Origin: Limonium bicolor
Lineage: Eukaryota; Streptophyta; Magnoliopsida; Caryophyllales; Plumbaginaceae
NCBI GenBank assembly: GCA_023374045.1
Contig: CM041776.1
Location: 39,996,171-40,060,170 of the forward strand
DNA length: 64,000 bases
Direction: 5' to 3'
Of the stretch, positions 36,625 through 48,665 are shown in pieces. The number at the start of each line of letters is the position of its first letter. The first letter of the stretch is position 1. The notes beneath the pieces were generated by a model. That model did not search any database. It was not told where the DNA came from and saw only the letters and a list, made by a program, of their open reading frames with translations. The position numbers and the translations under genes are program-made.

Positions 36625-38508
36625 CGATTTATTTGATATATTAAAAACCTAGAAATAATCCTAGAATTCAATAATTCAATAGACCGTCGGGTTGCAAAAA
36701 TCCCGGTCGTAGTAGTATAGCAATTTATGAAGCGACCTGGGTGTCAATCCATGGGACTTGATGTAATAAGTCTAGCCTTAGGCAATGGGTAACTAAAGAG
36801 GGGTTTGTTTTGGTTTTGGGTTTCAAATTGGTAACAAGAAAGTAAATAGAAGATAAATTAAAGTGATAGTCTTGGGAGTGTGAACGGTACTCTAGGTTCA
36901 GGGAGTTGTTTCACTAGCTAGGTTTTGCATATTTTACTACTTAAGCGGAGACTTGGATTGGCTTGTAATTCTCAATTATCTATTCTGTATTATGTCTTAA
37001 TTCCAGGTAGCTCATCTAGACAGGGCATGTAGTTCTAGTCTAGACCTAGCAAATATATCTAGATGGTTTTATTGCACAGAATTACTAGTCTGGTTTTGGT
37101 CCGGACTAAAGCTCCTAGTGACTAATGTAATCTATTCGATTGCAATTGTCACAGGTAACAGGTTAATAGGACCGTCAATGCTAATCACCTTATCTGATCA
37201 TAACATGATTCGAGGGCTTATAATAAATTCATGATGTTTATTAAAAGCACTTAAAAAGCATTAACCTGAACAATCCAAATAGTCTCAATAAAGCAGTAAA
37301 ATAATGCAGAGCTTACTAATTACAACATCCCTTCCACTACAGTAAATCCTCTTAGCTAGACATAGCGATTATAATCAAAAATGAGAGAGAGTTGAGAGAA
37401 ATCATCTGTTACGAAGATCTTCTTGCTCGCTCCGCCCCTTTGTCCTTGCGCTACGCTGGCTGAGAGGTTGGATTTGGTGACAATGGAGTGAATCTGGTGA
37501 AATGGGGCGAAAATGGAATTTTTGGGTGAGTTTGTGAGACGTTCGGATGGGGTGGTTCGGACAGCAATCCGGACACAAATCCGGACGTGATATATTGTGG
37601 ATGTCCGGATGGGATGGGTCGGACTCAAGTCCGGACGCGAATCCGGACGTAAGTTTTTGTGTGGCGAGTGTGCGGAAGCGTATTTGTGATTTTTGTGTGA
37701 AAGAACTGGGATGAAAACGTGATTAATGTGGAGTGTGTTTGTGTTTGAGTGTATGTATGTAGATGGAGTACGGAGGAATTAATATGAGGATGAGCAGATG
37801 AGAGATGGAGGAGGATGAAGAGAGGTGTGGATGAATATCCGGTGCGAATTGGAATGAGGGCTGGGGAAGGGTTTAAATAGGCTTGGGATTTAAACATTGC
37901 TTAGTGGTAAATAGAGTAGGAGCATGGGAATTGGGTTAGTTTATACGGAGTAGCAGATTGATTGAGCTAGGCAATGGTATAATCGGCTGATAATTGCGCC
38001 GAAAGCAACAATTATCGGCGCGGTGATTTTTATTTTTCAATTCGGTGTCACGTCCACGTTTGAGTCTACATACGGACCGGGGTGCGGACGTGACTATCCT
38101 AGCGAGATTTACTCTGTCCGTGTTTGAGTCCTGATTGCGGACATGACTGTCCTGGCAAGATCTGTGAGACGTCCGCATAGCCGTCCGTGTTTGCGGACGT
38201 GAGTGTACAAAGAAAACCCGATCTAGAGTTGTCCGCGTTTCTGTCCGGTTTGCGGACGTGACTCAAGAGAGGAGGGAACTCGATCTGGAGATGTCCGGGA
38301 CATGTGTCTGAGTCTGCCCATCAGGACACATATCCGGACATGTGTAAATTTTCCTCTTTTTGTTCCAAAAGCTCTAAACTCCTTCCTAATCACATCCTAA
38401 GCCAAAATAACATGAAAACAAGAATGTAAATGCAAAAAACTCTAAGTAAAAGATATGGAAAACAAGGGTTTAAAGCACTCAAAAGATAGATCAATAATCT
38501 GTGCATCA
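36625..38508 (-). repeat. D 3' LTR
   Basis: Aligns over its full length with 48666-50545 with few substitutions. The terminal base of the conserved TG...CA pair is changed on the left side (CG for TG on the plus strand). It contains CCGGAC clusters at 37550-37650 and 38044-38345. ORFs within it are duplicated in the other LTR and are not considered genes. Confidence 0.92.
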
Positions 38509-38525
38509 AATTCCCCCACACTTAT
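38509..38525 (-). other. D polypurine tract
   Basis: The minus strand reads AAGTGTGGGGGAATT directly before the 3' LTR, the expected plus-strand primer. Similar G-runs occur at 39388-39400 (13 G) and 42339-42343. Confidence 0.75.
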
Positions 38526-39802
38526 CTTTTGCTTGTCCTCAAGCAAAATAGAGAATAAAACTATCTTCCAGGCTGTAGCATTGAAACTCAGGGTTAAACA
38601 GATGCAGACAGAAAGCAAGAAATGATGACGATCAAAAGAATAATTCTGCTTCTAGATGTAGGTTTTCGCAGTCAGTGAAGAAGGATTTTTAAAAGCATGG
38701 AGAAGTCAGAATACAAAATCTGGAAGTAGATTAACTTGGGATCTTCCACTAATTCTTTCCTCTAACCTTTGGATGACAAGGGGTGTGAAGTAATGCCTTA
38801 TTCAGCAATACCTTTCAACACCACGTACTCATGTTTATAATTAAAACTGCAATTTATTGCTTTCATTTTTTTTTGAATGCGAAAATGTATATACATAACA
38901 AACATTTTTTTTTCTATATTGCATTATTTTTCTGTACCCCAGACTTTTCTCCCTATCCTTGTAGCGGTGTTGGGTCTTCTATCCCAGATCACGAGACCTT
39001 AGGTAGATAGGTGTTAAGGCACCCCAGAGGACTTAATAACCGGATAGACGAGGCCTGTTTTTGGTTTAGAAAAATTTATAAACAGTGGAGTACCTTGCCT
39101 TATCCTTTTCATTCCAAACTTTCAAATCATTTCCAAGAATCCCAAGCTAAACTAATTCAGTTTCCATAATCAACTAATCCATCAATTTCTGTGAAAATAG
39201 ATTTATTTGAATAAAATTAGATATACAAACACCCTAAAGCAGAAGGATTCTTGAGGTAGTCAGCATGCCTTGATTTCTAAATCTGTTTGAAGAAGTGATT
39301 TTTCTCGAAAGCAAGTAGACAATTAAAGATAAGTGTGACATTTAAACCCAACTCGCAACTTCAAATAGATTTTTCTACTCTTAATTTCCCCCCCCCCCCC
39401 ACTTGAGTAGAGCAATGCCCTCATTGCGTGGAAATTGAACCCCAAGTAAGCATGGATTATAACGTAGAACATTGTTAAGCAAGTAGAGAGAACGAAATGT
39501 TAAAAGGAGTACTTCCCAATGTTCCAGCCAATCGTAAGTGCGTGCGCAGTTGAGGTTTATTTGTCGTGCTATATGTCCCCTCGAGTGCATAAGTGTCGAG
39601 TGTAAAAATATAAGAGACTGCACAACATAGCATTAGAGGAAAGTAGAATAGAAATTGAACATTTAAACACTGCAAGTAAGTCTGTACGGTCTACGACACC
39701 GTATACCCTTCAAAATAAAATAAAGGTAAAACATCAAAAGAGTGCAAACTGAAATAAATAACAACTGAAGCAAATAAAAGAAACAAAACAATAAATAGAT
39801 GA
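38526..39802 (-). other. D 3' untranslated region
   Basis: AT-rich sequence between the extra ORF and the polypurine tract. It contains a T-run near 38868-38876, a run of 13 C at 39388-39400 and no convincing ORF. Confidence 0.6.
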
Positions 39803-40988
39803 TCACTGTGATGGTCCCGGTGGTAGCTGGCCCATGAGTCGCTCGATGAGTAGAGCTGTCCGACTCTGGACCTCGTCGCTGCGCTCTAAGCGCTGGGTAA
39901 TCCGGTCCTGGGTCTGCCGCAGCTCGCCAATATCGCCTGCCATCTGCTCCTGTCTCTGCTGTATCGTCTCCTGCTGCTGTAGGAGGGTATCCAACGTGGT
40001 CTGCAACTCAGGTGGAATGCTCATGACTGGGGCAGTAGGTGGTTGCATGGTAGCAGTGGCTGTCGGTGCAGAGCCCGAAGTGGAGGATGAAGCAGTAGCC
40101 CCTAGGCCAGAGCTGCCGCGTACCCAGCTCCCATCCTCTAATCGCATGAAACCCCATCTCTTCACCGTCTGTAAAGAGATTGGGCTCTCGCCCTCTTGCA
40201 CATCGATCCCGGTGAAGACGTCGTCAGGCAGCTCACGAGCGAGGTGGTGGCTGATGAAGAAGGGGAAGATAGGCGATCTTCTTCTTCTTCGAGCGCAAGT
40301 AGGTGACCACCTTGTGCAGCTGGTGGAACATGATGTACGGTACCGAGATCCGTCGCTGTGGCTCGGGAGGCGGTGCGAGGAAGTAGTCGATAAGGACACA
40401 GTCCTCGTCAGTGACATCATTTCCAGCACGAGGCCGGATCTGATGGCTGAGGAGCTCAGCTACCAGCCTCTGCATGAGCGATGGGAGGCTGGTGTAGGGG
40501 ATGACACCCTTAGTCTCCTCTCCCTGGTGTCTCGACGTCTGACCAACCTCCTGGACCCATCTAGTCCTAGTGGTCCTCAGTAGCTCCTCACCCATATCTA
40601 CATGGGCTTCCTCGTTATCCGTAAGCATAAAGACGGTGCTGAATGAGGTGGGAGTGATCTCTACCGGATGGTGGCGCACATAAGAAGTGATGACATTCTG
40701 CGTATCGTGCGCCTGGGCGTTCGCATAGAACTCCCGGACTAGGTCAGGAGCGAAAACGCCCTCGCCCATCCTCAGTACTGAAGCGATCCCATGGCTCTCA
40801 AAGACAGGATGTATCTCTGTGGAGTTAATCACCTTTGATGCTATACGCCTCTCCATAACAAATTTCCCGCCCTGGTCAAACCAGGCATGGGCGGCGGCGG
40901 AGATAAACCCATCCTCTCGTAGGGGAGGTGGTGGTGGAGGTGGTGCATCTGATGTATCATCGGGTCGTGGGCGTCGCGAGAGGACCAT
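39803..40988 (-). pseudogene. D extra ORF downstream of pol, putative plant transposon protein type
   Basis: Two overlapping frames join near a GAA/TTC repeat at about 40280, so one frame break is present. The N-terminal 250 residues include a Pro-run, RIASKVINSTE, a LVREFYANAQ segment and an ELLSHQIRPRAG segment. This pattern is like the domain annotated as 'putative plant transposon protein' that accompanies Athila-type elements. The C-terminal part is Ser/Thr-rich and then a Gln-rich coiled coil (LLQQQETIQQRQEQMAGDI). The position, after integrase on the same strand, is where env-like ORFs occur, but there is no membrane segment. The function is unknown; intracellular is likely. Confidence 0.6.
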
Positions 40989-42652
40989 GAGCGTATAACT
41001 CCACCTCCTCTAAAACGAACCATCTATTTGTTGTTTGTCAGAATGGAAATTAAAATTCAATAATAAAGATGCAATATTGAAAGGCAAAGAACACACAAAC
41101 TGACAAACACGAGCCCATAGCAATTTGTATTCTCAAAAGTTTGTTATCGATTGGGAGCAAGGCAATGTAGGGCTTAACAGTCATAATACGAAGCTTAACT
41201 AACATCAACCATTAAGGTGCAAATCCAGAAATAAAATTCAAAAATTTTGCAAAATTTCAACATGTCCGGACTTGTGTTTGGGTGGGCTGGTGCGGACGCA
41301 AGTCCGGACGGCTCTAGAACCCTAAAAAAAATTCGCAGCGACTAAATGCGCCCAATTCACACAAAACTTCATCGATTGCCTAAGGTGTCTTACGATTGAG
41401 CACTATAACACACCAGATTAACAACAGAACAACCCAAACCACATCTAATCTCAGGGTTTTTCTTAATCTCGAAATCGATCGCATAACACACTGAAAACTG
41501 AAAGAAAATTCAGTGTTTGAAAAACCTGGTGAAGTTATTTGAAGACGGTGGTGGGTTAGTGGGTTGCGGTTTAGCGTCGGTGGAGCTGCGGCGGTGCTGC
41601 GCTCAGTGCGGTGGTCGCCAGCGCTTGCTGGTGGAGACGAAGGTGGTGCGTTTGGGTAGAGTTCGACAACAGAGGAGAAAAAGAGAAATAAAGGTGATGC
41701 TGTGGTGTTGGTGAGGAAGAGAGTTGCGGTGGTCACCGGTGATTGTTGTGGTGATGGAAGGTGAGGATGAAGAAAATTTGATTTTTGTCGGGTGCGAGTT
41801 CGACGAAGAAGAAAACAGAGAATAGAAGAAGAAAGAAAAAACAGAGAAGAAGAAGAAATCAGGCTTTGAGTCACGTCCGCAAAGACGTCCGTTAACCGGA
41901 CTCGTTTAAATTTAATCGCGTCCTATTTGTTGTCTCGTTAACGGACAAGGCTAAAACGCGTCCGTGTATCTGTCCGTTTTACGGACGTGACTGAAATAGA
42001 GATGCGGTAAACAAGATTCTGTCCGTGTAAGCGTCCGCTTTGCGGACATTGGAGCTTTATAACGTGTCCGCGTGGCTATGTACGGACGCAATCACGGACA
42101 CGTTGACTATCTCTTTTTTTAAAAAAATATATAAATATATATAACATAATTTATAAGTTAACATATTAAAACCCTAAATTACCCAAAAATATCACAAAAG
42201 ACTTGTTAAAGGCTAACTAATTAAACACAGATAAACAGTAAATCAGGCAAGGTCAAATTAGACACATATAATACAGAAGCAAAGAGTGAGGGTGTAAGAA
42301 TCGCTCCCTAATCTTTTAAGGAGTAATGCTTCATGATTCCCCCACTCTTGAGTTCAGCCAAGCACCATCTTAGCTAATTGAAAATGTTTGAATCTGCAAG
42401 GCCAGAAGAACTCAAGTGGAAACAGATAAAACCATTAGTAGAAAATAAGAGCTTAAGGCTCTTTCAGTATGCTCAACATCTGCTAATATACCACAAAATA
42501 AAAACAAAAGAGTAAAATAAACATCTAAACCCATAAAAAGAAATACAAACCGGTGGGTTGCCTCCCACCAAGCTGCCCGAAGTTAAAGTCTCTGGCTAGA
42601 CTTAATAGATAGGGTCAAGGAGGGCCGCCACAGCAGCTAGCAATAGCTTTCT
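40989..42652 (-). other. D region between integrase and the extra ORF
   Basis: Holds CCGGAC/CGTCCG inverted repeats at 41262-41312 and 41874-42110, a G-run (42339-42343) and low-complexity sequence. A 164-codon frame (41380-41874) has hydrophobic ends (LFFLSSSILCFLL and VVWVVLLLIWCVIVL) that recall an env-like protein, but it lacks an ATG at its start and is compositionally simple, so I do not call a gene. Confidence 0.5.
41262..42110. repeat. Hairpin units inside D, between pol and the extra ORF
   Basis: At least four CGTCCG...CGGACG units at 41874-42110 and one GTCCGGACTTG...AAGTCCGGAC unit at 41264-41308 repeat the motif found in the D LTRs, here in the internal region. Confidence 0.75.
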
Positions 42653-44728
42653 TCAGTTTGAAATACCATTGCAAGCGCGGCTTCTTTGATGCTTTTGGAG
42701 GCGGTGCTGCAGTACAGATAGCAAGAATAGATTTAATGGAAGAAGAAGATCATCAATAAAAGTTATACCTAGTGCAGGAGGCTGAGAAAAGGTATCGCCT
42801 AGGTACTTCTTCAGTCGAGCACCATTCACTTTGAATACTTCTCCCGATTTGTTTTCTAGCTCGTATGCTCCATAAGATGTAACTCCTACAACTCTGAAGG
42901 GGCCTGCCCAGTGTGATTTTAGCTTCCCAGGAAAGAGACGTAGCCTAGAGTTAAAGAGCAACACCAGATCCCCCACTTTGAAGTCTCTCTTTTGAATCAT
43001 CCGGTCGTGGATCCTTTTTGTGCGCTCTTTATAGATCCTTGAGCTGTCGTACGCCTGGTCTCTTAGTTCCTCCAACTTAGAAAGCTGAAATCGCCTCTTC
43101 TCTCCAGCATCACGTAAATCAAAGTTGAGAGCCTTTAAAGCCCAATAAGCTCTGTGCTCTAGCTCAACTGGGAGATGACAAGCCTTCCCGTACACTAGCT
43201 TAAAAGGAGACATCCCAATGGGAGTCTTGAATGCAGTTCTATAAGCCCACAGAGCATCGTCAAGCTTGACAGACCAATCTTTCCTGGAGGAGTTGACTAT
43301 CTTCTGAAGAATCCATTTTAGCTCTCGGTTACTCACTTCTGCTTGCCCATTAGTTTGGGGATGATAAGGTAAAGCAACCTTATGAGTCACCCCGTACTTA
43401 GTCATTAGGGAATCAAAAGCCTTGTTGCAAAAGTGAGAACCTCCGTCACTGATGATAGCTCTTGGCACACAAAATCTAGTAAAGATGTTCTTCTTCAAGA
43501 ATTTCACCACAGTTCTAGCATCAGCAGAAGAGCAGGGGATTGCTTCGACCCATTTGGAAACATAATCTACAGCAACGAGGATGTAGTGGTTTCTGTGAGA
43601 GGAAGGAAATGGGCCAGTAAAGTCAATACCCCAGACATCAAACAGTTCAACTTCAAGGATTCCCTTCTGAGGCATCTCATGCCTTCTTGAAGTGTTCCCC
43701 ATCCTCTGGCAGTTATCACAGTGAGCACAGAAGCGGTGGACATCTTTGTGCAGAGTGGGCCAGTAGAAACCACAATCTAACACCTTAGCAGCTGTCCTTG
43801 TAGGACCATGGTGACCACCTGCCTCTCGAGAATGGCAAAACTCAATCACACTGTTAACCTCTTCATCGGGAAGACACCTTCTGATTAAACCATCAGCACA
43901 CACTCTGAAGAGATAGGGGTCCTCCCAAACGTAATGACGGGCTTCAGAAAGAAACTTCTTCCTCCGGTTGTAGCTTAGATCATGGGGAATCAAACCAGAG
44001 GCAAGATAGTTAGCCAGATCAGCATACCATGGCTCTTTAACTTTCCCAATTACAAAGACTGTTTTGTCAGGAAAGAATTCATTTATGGGGACCCCGCCAT
44101 CTGGAGTCTCAAGCCTAGACAAATGGTCAGCAACCCCATTCTGCTTCCCTTGGTTATCAACAACTTCCAAGTCGAACTTTTGGAGAAGCAAGATCCATCT
44201 CAGGAGTCTGGGCTTAGAATCATTGTTTTGGAATAGGTACTTCAAGGCAGAGTGATCGGTGTGAGCAATTACCTTACTTCCCAACAAATAGGGCCTAAAC
44301 TTGTCCAGAGCAAACACCACCGCAAGTAGCTCCTTTTCAGTGGTGGTGTAATTCTTTTGAGCCCTAGACAGAGTCTTACTCGCATAAGTGATAACCTTCA
44401 AAATTTTTTCCTTCTTTTGACAGAGTGCAGCACCAACAGCAAAACCACTAGCATCTATCATGACCTCAAAAGGAAGAGACCAGTCAGGGGAAACCACAAT
44501 TGGGGCAGAGATGAGTTTACTCTTGATAGTTTGAAAGGCCTTCAAACACTCTTCTGAGAACTGAAATTTTACATCTTTCTGCAGAAGATCAGACAAGGGC
44601 TTCACGATTTTGGAAAAGTCCTGGATGAACCTTCGATAGAACCCTTCGTGACCCAGAAAAGATCTAACACCCCTGACTGAAGTGGGAGGAGGTAACCCCT
44701 CAATGACCTCCACCTTCGCCTTGTCCAC
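42653..44728 (-). CDS. D RNase H and integrase part of pol
   Basis: A 691-codon uninterrupted frame. RNase H has Asp92 in the MIDASG motif, Glu132 (EKELLAV) and Asp158 ([10 protein letters not shown]). The integrase zinc region has His299 and His306 with Cys337 and Cys340. The integrase core has Asp369 (WGIDFTGPF), Asp428 (SDGGSHF) and Glu464 ([11 protein letters not shown]), a D-x35-E spacing as expected, and a C-terminal GPF module near residue 609. All catalytic residues are present. It follows the RT frame directly; a single TAG at 44729-44731 separates them, so pol is broken by one nonsense codon here. Confidence 0.93.
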   Translation of the reverse strand: MDKAKVEVIEGLPPPTSVRGVRSFLGHEGFYRRFIQDFSKIVKPLSDLLQKDVKFQFSEECLKAFQTIKSKLISAPIVVSPDWSLPFEVMIDASGFAVGAALCQKKEKILKVITYASKTLSRAQKNYTTTEKELLAVVFALDKFRPYLLGSKVIAHTDHSALKYLFQNNDSKPRLLRWILLLQKFDLEVVDNQGKQNGVADHLSRLETPDGGVPINEFFPDKTVFVIGKVKEPWYADLANYLASGLIPHDLSYNRRKKFLSEARHYVWEDPYLFRVCADGLIRRCLPDEEVNSVIEFCHSREAGGHHGPTRTAAKVLDCGFYWPTLHKDVHRFCAHCDNCQRMGNTSRRHEMPQKGILEVELFDVWGIDFTGPFPSSHRNHYILVAVDYVSKWVEAIPCSSADARTVVKFLKKNIFTRFCVPRAIISDGGSHFCNKAFDSLMTKYGVTHKVALPYHPQTNGQAEVSNRELKWILQKIVNSSRKDWSVKLDDALWAYRTAFKTPIGMSPFKLVYGKACHLPVELEHRAYWALKALNFDLRDAGEKRRFQLSKLEELRDQAYDSSRIYKERTKRIHDRMIQKRDFKVGDLVLLFNSRLRLFPGKLKSHWAGPFRVVGVTSYGAYELENKSGEVFKVNGARLKKYLGDTFSQPPALGITFIDDLLLPLNLFLLSVLQHRLQKHQRSRACNGISN

Positions 44729-45519
44729 CTAAATACCATCTTTGGAGACCCTGTGTCCAAGCACTATACCCTCATGTACCATGAAATGGCACTTCTCCCA
44801 ATTCAAAACCAGGTGGGTCTCCTCACATCTGCCTAGTATCTGATCCAGCTGATCAAGACACACATCAAAACTCTGGCCATATACCGAGAAGTCGTCCATG
44901 AAGACTTCTATGCTTTTCTCAATGAACTCATTAAAAATCACCATCATACATCCCTGAAATGTGGCTGGAGCGTTGCAAAGGCCAAATGGCATCCTCCTAT
45001 ATGCAAAAGTGCCATAAGGGCAGGTGAAGGTGGTCTTCTCCTGATCCTCCGGCGCAATGGGAATCTGAAAATAACCGCTGTACCCATCAAAGAAGCAGTA
45101 GAACTCTTGCCCAGCTAGCCGCTCCAACATTTGATCAATAAACGGTAGCGGGAAGTGGTCCTTCCTTGTGGCCTCGTTCAAACGCCGGTAATCGATGCAC
45201 ATCCTCCAGCCCGTGGTCTGTCTTTGGGGCACAATTCACCTTTATCATTGGGCACCGCCACTATTCCTCCTTTCTTGGGAACAACCTGCACAGGAGAAAC
45301 CCAGCGGCTATCAGAGATGGGGTAAATGATGCCTGCATCCAAGAGCTTCAACACCTCAGCTTTCACTACTTCCTTCAGGTTTGGGTTTAATCGCCTCTGG
45401 GGCTGCCTCACTGGCTTGATACTATCTTCCATGTAAATTCGATGAGTGCAGAACCCTGGACTAATCCCTTTAATATCTGCCACTGACCACCCCAAAGCTC
45501 CCTTGTGCCTTCTTAACAC
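44729..45519 (-). pseudogene. D reverse transcriptase
   Basis: Two overlapping frames make up the RT: 45178-45519 (HKGALGWSVADIKGISP, RLNPNLKEVVKAEVLKLLDAG, WVSPVQVVPKKGG, split here by commas) and 44729-45232 (WRMCIDYRRLN, FFDGYSGYFQI, MPFGLCNAPATFQ, FMDDFSVYG, LGHRVSKDGI). FMDD is the Athila form of the YxDD catalytic box. A frame change near 45200 and a TAG after SKDGI interrupt the enzyme. It copies element RNA into cDNA in gypsy elements. Confidence 0.92.
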
Positions 45520-45537
45520 TTCCAGAAGTCTGCTTTC

Positions 45538-46283
45538 CTATGAAACAGACAAAGATGAAGAAATAATAATAGGCAGGGCGCTACCCTCGGCTAAGAAAGC
45601 ATATTTAAGATTTAAAGGGAGAGTTTTGAGTTCAAGAGTAGGGGGCTTCTCTACTGAAGGAACGAGCCTCTGAGCAGGCCTGTCCAGTGGCTCCACAGGA
45701 GGAGCATAAGGGCGAAAGTAGGTCCGTCCCTGATTAAGCTGCTGGACAACAGTAGCTACCTCAGTGCTCTCATTGTTATCCTCATTCGAGTAGCATAACA
45801 CCTGCTCTAGCAAATCAGAATTCTCAAGCAAGAAAGAAGAGTCAACAGTATTTTTAGCGACAAACGCATCATAATCATCAGAACAATCAACATCCACTGA
45901 AAGCACGCATGAGAAGAAGCATTTGTTCTCATCATCTTAGTGATATCAAAACTAAGCTCCTCATTATTAAACTTAAGGTTGATCTTTCCTTTGTCAACAT
46001 CAATGACAGTTTTAGCAGTTCGTAGGAATGGTCGACCCAAAATTAATGGCACTTCGACATCCTCATCCATATCAAGAATGACAAAATCAGTAGGGAAGAA
46101 GAAGTTACCAACACCTACCACAACATTCTCAACCATACCACGAGGTTTGATTGAGGAACGATCAGCTAATTGCAAATTAAAATTGATTGGGACAAGCTCA
46201 CCAGCATGAAGCTTCCTAAACATTGAGTATGGCATCAAATTTATACTCGCTCCAAGGTCACAGAGTCCAAACCCACAGTCCAT
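45538..46283 (-). pseudogene. D aspartic protease region
   Basis: The frame 45807-46283 contains LCDLGASINLMP, the Athila-type form of the retroviral protease active site (DLGAS in place of DSGA), followed by LQLADRSSIKPRG and PLILGRPFLRTA, the flap and C-terminal signatures. The frame shifts near 45900 into 45538-45906, which is the protease-RT linker. Protease would cut the Gag-Pol polyprotein. Confidence 0.87.
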
Positions 46284-46403
46284 GTCTCCAATGGTGCAAG
46301 GGATGATGGGCTGCCCTGGATCTCCACACTTTGGAGGAAGCTTCTGCTGGATGGCTGCAGAGCACGTCTCTGTCAGCTGAACAATCTCACTTTCCTTGAA
46401 CTT

Positions 46404-48341
46404 TCACTTGTTAGAAATCAAATCCTTCACAAAGCGAGCATAATTAGGCATCTGCTTGATAGCATCAATCAAGGGGATATTAATAGTAAGCTTCGAAAAC
46501 ACACTAAAAAATTTCCCAAATTGATCATCAAGTTCTTTTTCTTTCAATCTATTAGGGAAAGGAAGTTCCTTAGGAACCACCTTACCCCTGGAATTTTTAG
46601 CAATCAAAGTATGAGAAGGGGAAGAAATAGGAGCCTGGGTCTCCTCAACAACCACTTCAGGAGGGGCTGGGGGCCCTGATGGTGCACCAGTGCTAGAAGA
46701 AGGAAGACCGGTCTTTCGTCAGCTTGATCCTCAGCCACTTGATCTCTATTCATCAGCTGCTTCCCACTTCTTAAGGTAACTGCTGCTACCTCTTCAGAAT
46801 CTGAACAGTCTTCAACTACCACGGCTTCTGAGACCGACACTGCCTTCAACTGTGCTTTAGGATTGGGGTCTGGTTGAGAAGGCAGTGATCCAGAAGGTCT
46901 CTGTTGTAGGAGAAACTGAGTCAACTGACTCATCGTTCCCTGCATTTCCACCATGGCGTTCTCGAGTTTTTACTGACCAGCTGCCAAATTCTGATTTATT
47001 ACTGTTTGCTGCTCATGAGAAGCCATTAGCTTATCCATTATCTCCTTAAGATTCGCATTGTTTGAGCTCAGTGATGGTTGCTGAGTTTGAGACTGCTGTG
47101 GCCTGAATTGATTATACTGAGGCCTAATAAATCCTGGTGGTCCTCCCTGGTTTGCCCTCTGAGGCTGTATCTGATGTGAATTTAGCGCATTGTTCGGATT
47201 TCCATACCTGAGGTTTTGGTGCTGATTCTGCACCCAGGGTTGTCTGGTGTTGAATTGTCCTATGACATTGGCCTCCTTAGTTTGTTTCATTTCGGCTACC
47301 AGTGGGCAGTTCTCGTATTCACGTGCATCCCCACACTGAGAGCAGCAGACTTCATTGACATTTGTAGAGATTGTCTTGGCGGATTGCCTAGGGGTTGGCC
47401 CCATTGTGAGCTGTTCGAGCATTTTTGACATGCTTCCCATCGTGGTTTTCAGCTGTGCTTGCTCGGCAGCTATCTGTTCTATCATCGGGTCCGGAGCTCG
47501 AGTAGAACTGTGATTTACTGAGAAGACTCTTCCCCCATTGTTGCTCTATTGGCGAAGCTCCTCACAGTAGGACTCCATAGATGCCATGAAATCTTCCCCG
47601 CTTTTTGCTAGTAGGTTCCCTCCTAAGGCAGCTCTCACCTCGCCTCAGATTTCATCTTTTAGCCCCTGGAAGAATCCCTGAGCCAATGAGGTGATATCCT
47701 GACCATGGTGAGGGCACTGGCGGAGTAGTTCTTTGAATCGGTCCCATGCCTCGCATATTGTCTCGCTACCCGTTTGCCTGAATGCCATCAGATCGGCAAT
47801 CATCTGTCGTGTCCTGGAGATGGGGATGTATTTCTCGTAGAATTTACCGTCATCTGTCCCAGGTGGTAATGATGCCTGGCGGTAGTCGGTGGAACCATTT
47901 CGAAGCTTCTCCCGATAAGCTGTGCTGGAACAGGCTCAGTCTGGCATACTCCTCCAATCCTTGTGATAAGCCAAGGAAGTCCAAGTGCACTAGAAATCGA
48001 TGTACATGGTCTAGTGCATCAGCTGGATCGGCACCTGAAAATGTTCCTGCAGGGTGATTTCGAACCGCATTGGATTGGTGAGAGGGTTTTACCTTTTGCC
48101 AATCGGCCATTAGTTCTGCAGTTAAGTCTGGTAGAACCACTGGGCCTCTTCTTGGTGTGGCAAGTGGCCTGTTTACTCGCCCCATCGTGTATTGGGCCAC
48201 TGGACCTCCTCCAAGCTGGTCATGGTTTGCTACCATGTTGAAATCGAGCTGCCTTCTTGCTCTTAAAGCTTGGAGGTAAACTCTCTCGATTTCGGGGTCG
48301 AAGTCTGTATCCGGGGGACCAGTTGAACGCGTTCTGCGCAT
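46404..48341 (-). pseudogene. D gag
   Basis: Gag begins at the ATG at 48341, about 300 bases inside the primer site. The frame 47850-48341 has the Athila-type capsid (FSGADPADALDHVHRFL, LFQHSLSGEASKWFHRLPPG). After a disrupted stretch, 46970-47485 has a CX2CX3-R-X4-C motif where Athila gag carries a zinc knuckle with His, then an Asn/Gln-rich linker. 46404-46954 continues to the protease side (FPNRLKEKELDDQFGKF, FVKDLISNK). Frame breaks occur at several points. Confidence 0.88.
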
Positions 48342-48639
48342 CCACTAGGTGCCTTTAATCAGCCAGAGAGAAAGGAACAAAATGCGTGGAATTTAGAACT
48401 AAAGTAAACAAGGAAATAAAATTGAAATAACTGAGACAATGAACTTATATTACTTTAAAAATAAATGTCAGAAAAATTATAGCTGAAATTAAATGACAGT
48501 AATGAAAAACAATTGTATAAAATGCCACACAAAATAAATTAAACTTTAAAACAAAATAAATTACAAACGAATAATCATAAACAGGGTGTTGTAATAAAGT
48601 AACGAATTAACCAAGGCTAGGGACTAGACAAAGTCAAGT

Positions 48640-48656
48640 CCCCGGCAACGGCACCA
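48640..48656 (-). other. D primer-binding site (Asp-tRNA type)
   Basis: The minus strand reads TGGTGCCGTTGCCGGGG, differing by one base from the TGGCGCCGTTGCC site typical of Athila-related elements, and lies nine bases inside the 5' LTR. Confidence 0.88.
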
Positions 48657-48665
48657 TTTTGCAAA

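Noticed and set aside
37356..37897. Two 90-codon ORFs in the D LTR, nearly identical at 49397-49938
   Set aside because: They are conserved only because the LTR is duplicated; composition is low-complexity and they cover the CCGGAC repeats.
39834..40583. 249-codon plus-strand ORF
   Set aside because: It is the antisense shadow of the D extra ORF, which has domain-like features and the same strand as D gag-pol.
41380..41874. Env-like ORF with hydophobic ends in D
   Set aside because: No ATG at the start, Ser/Pro-rich simple sequence, no further env signature; noted but not called.
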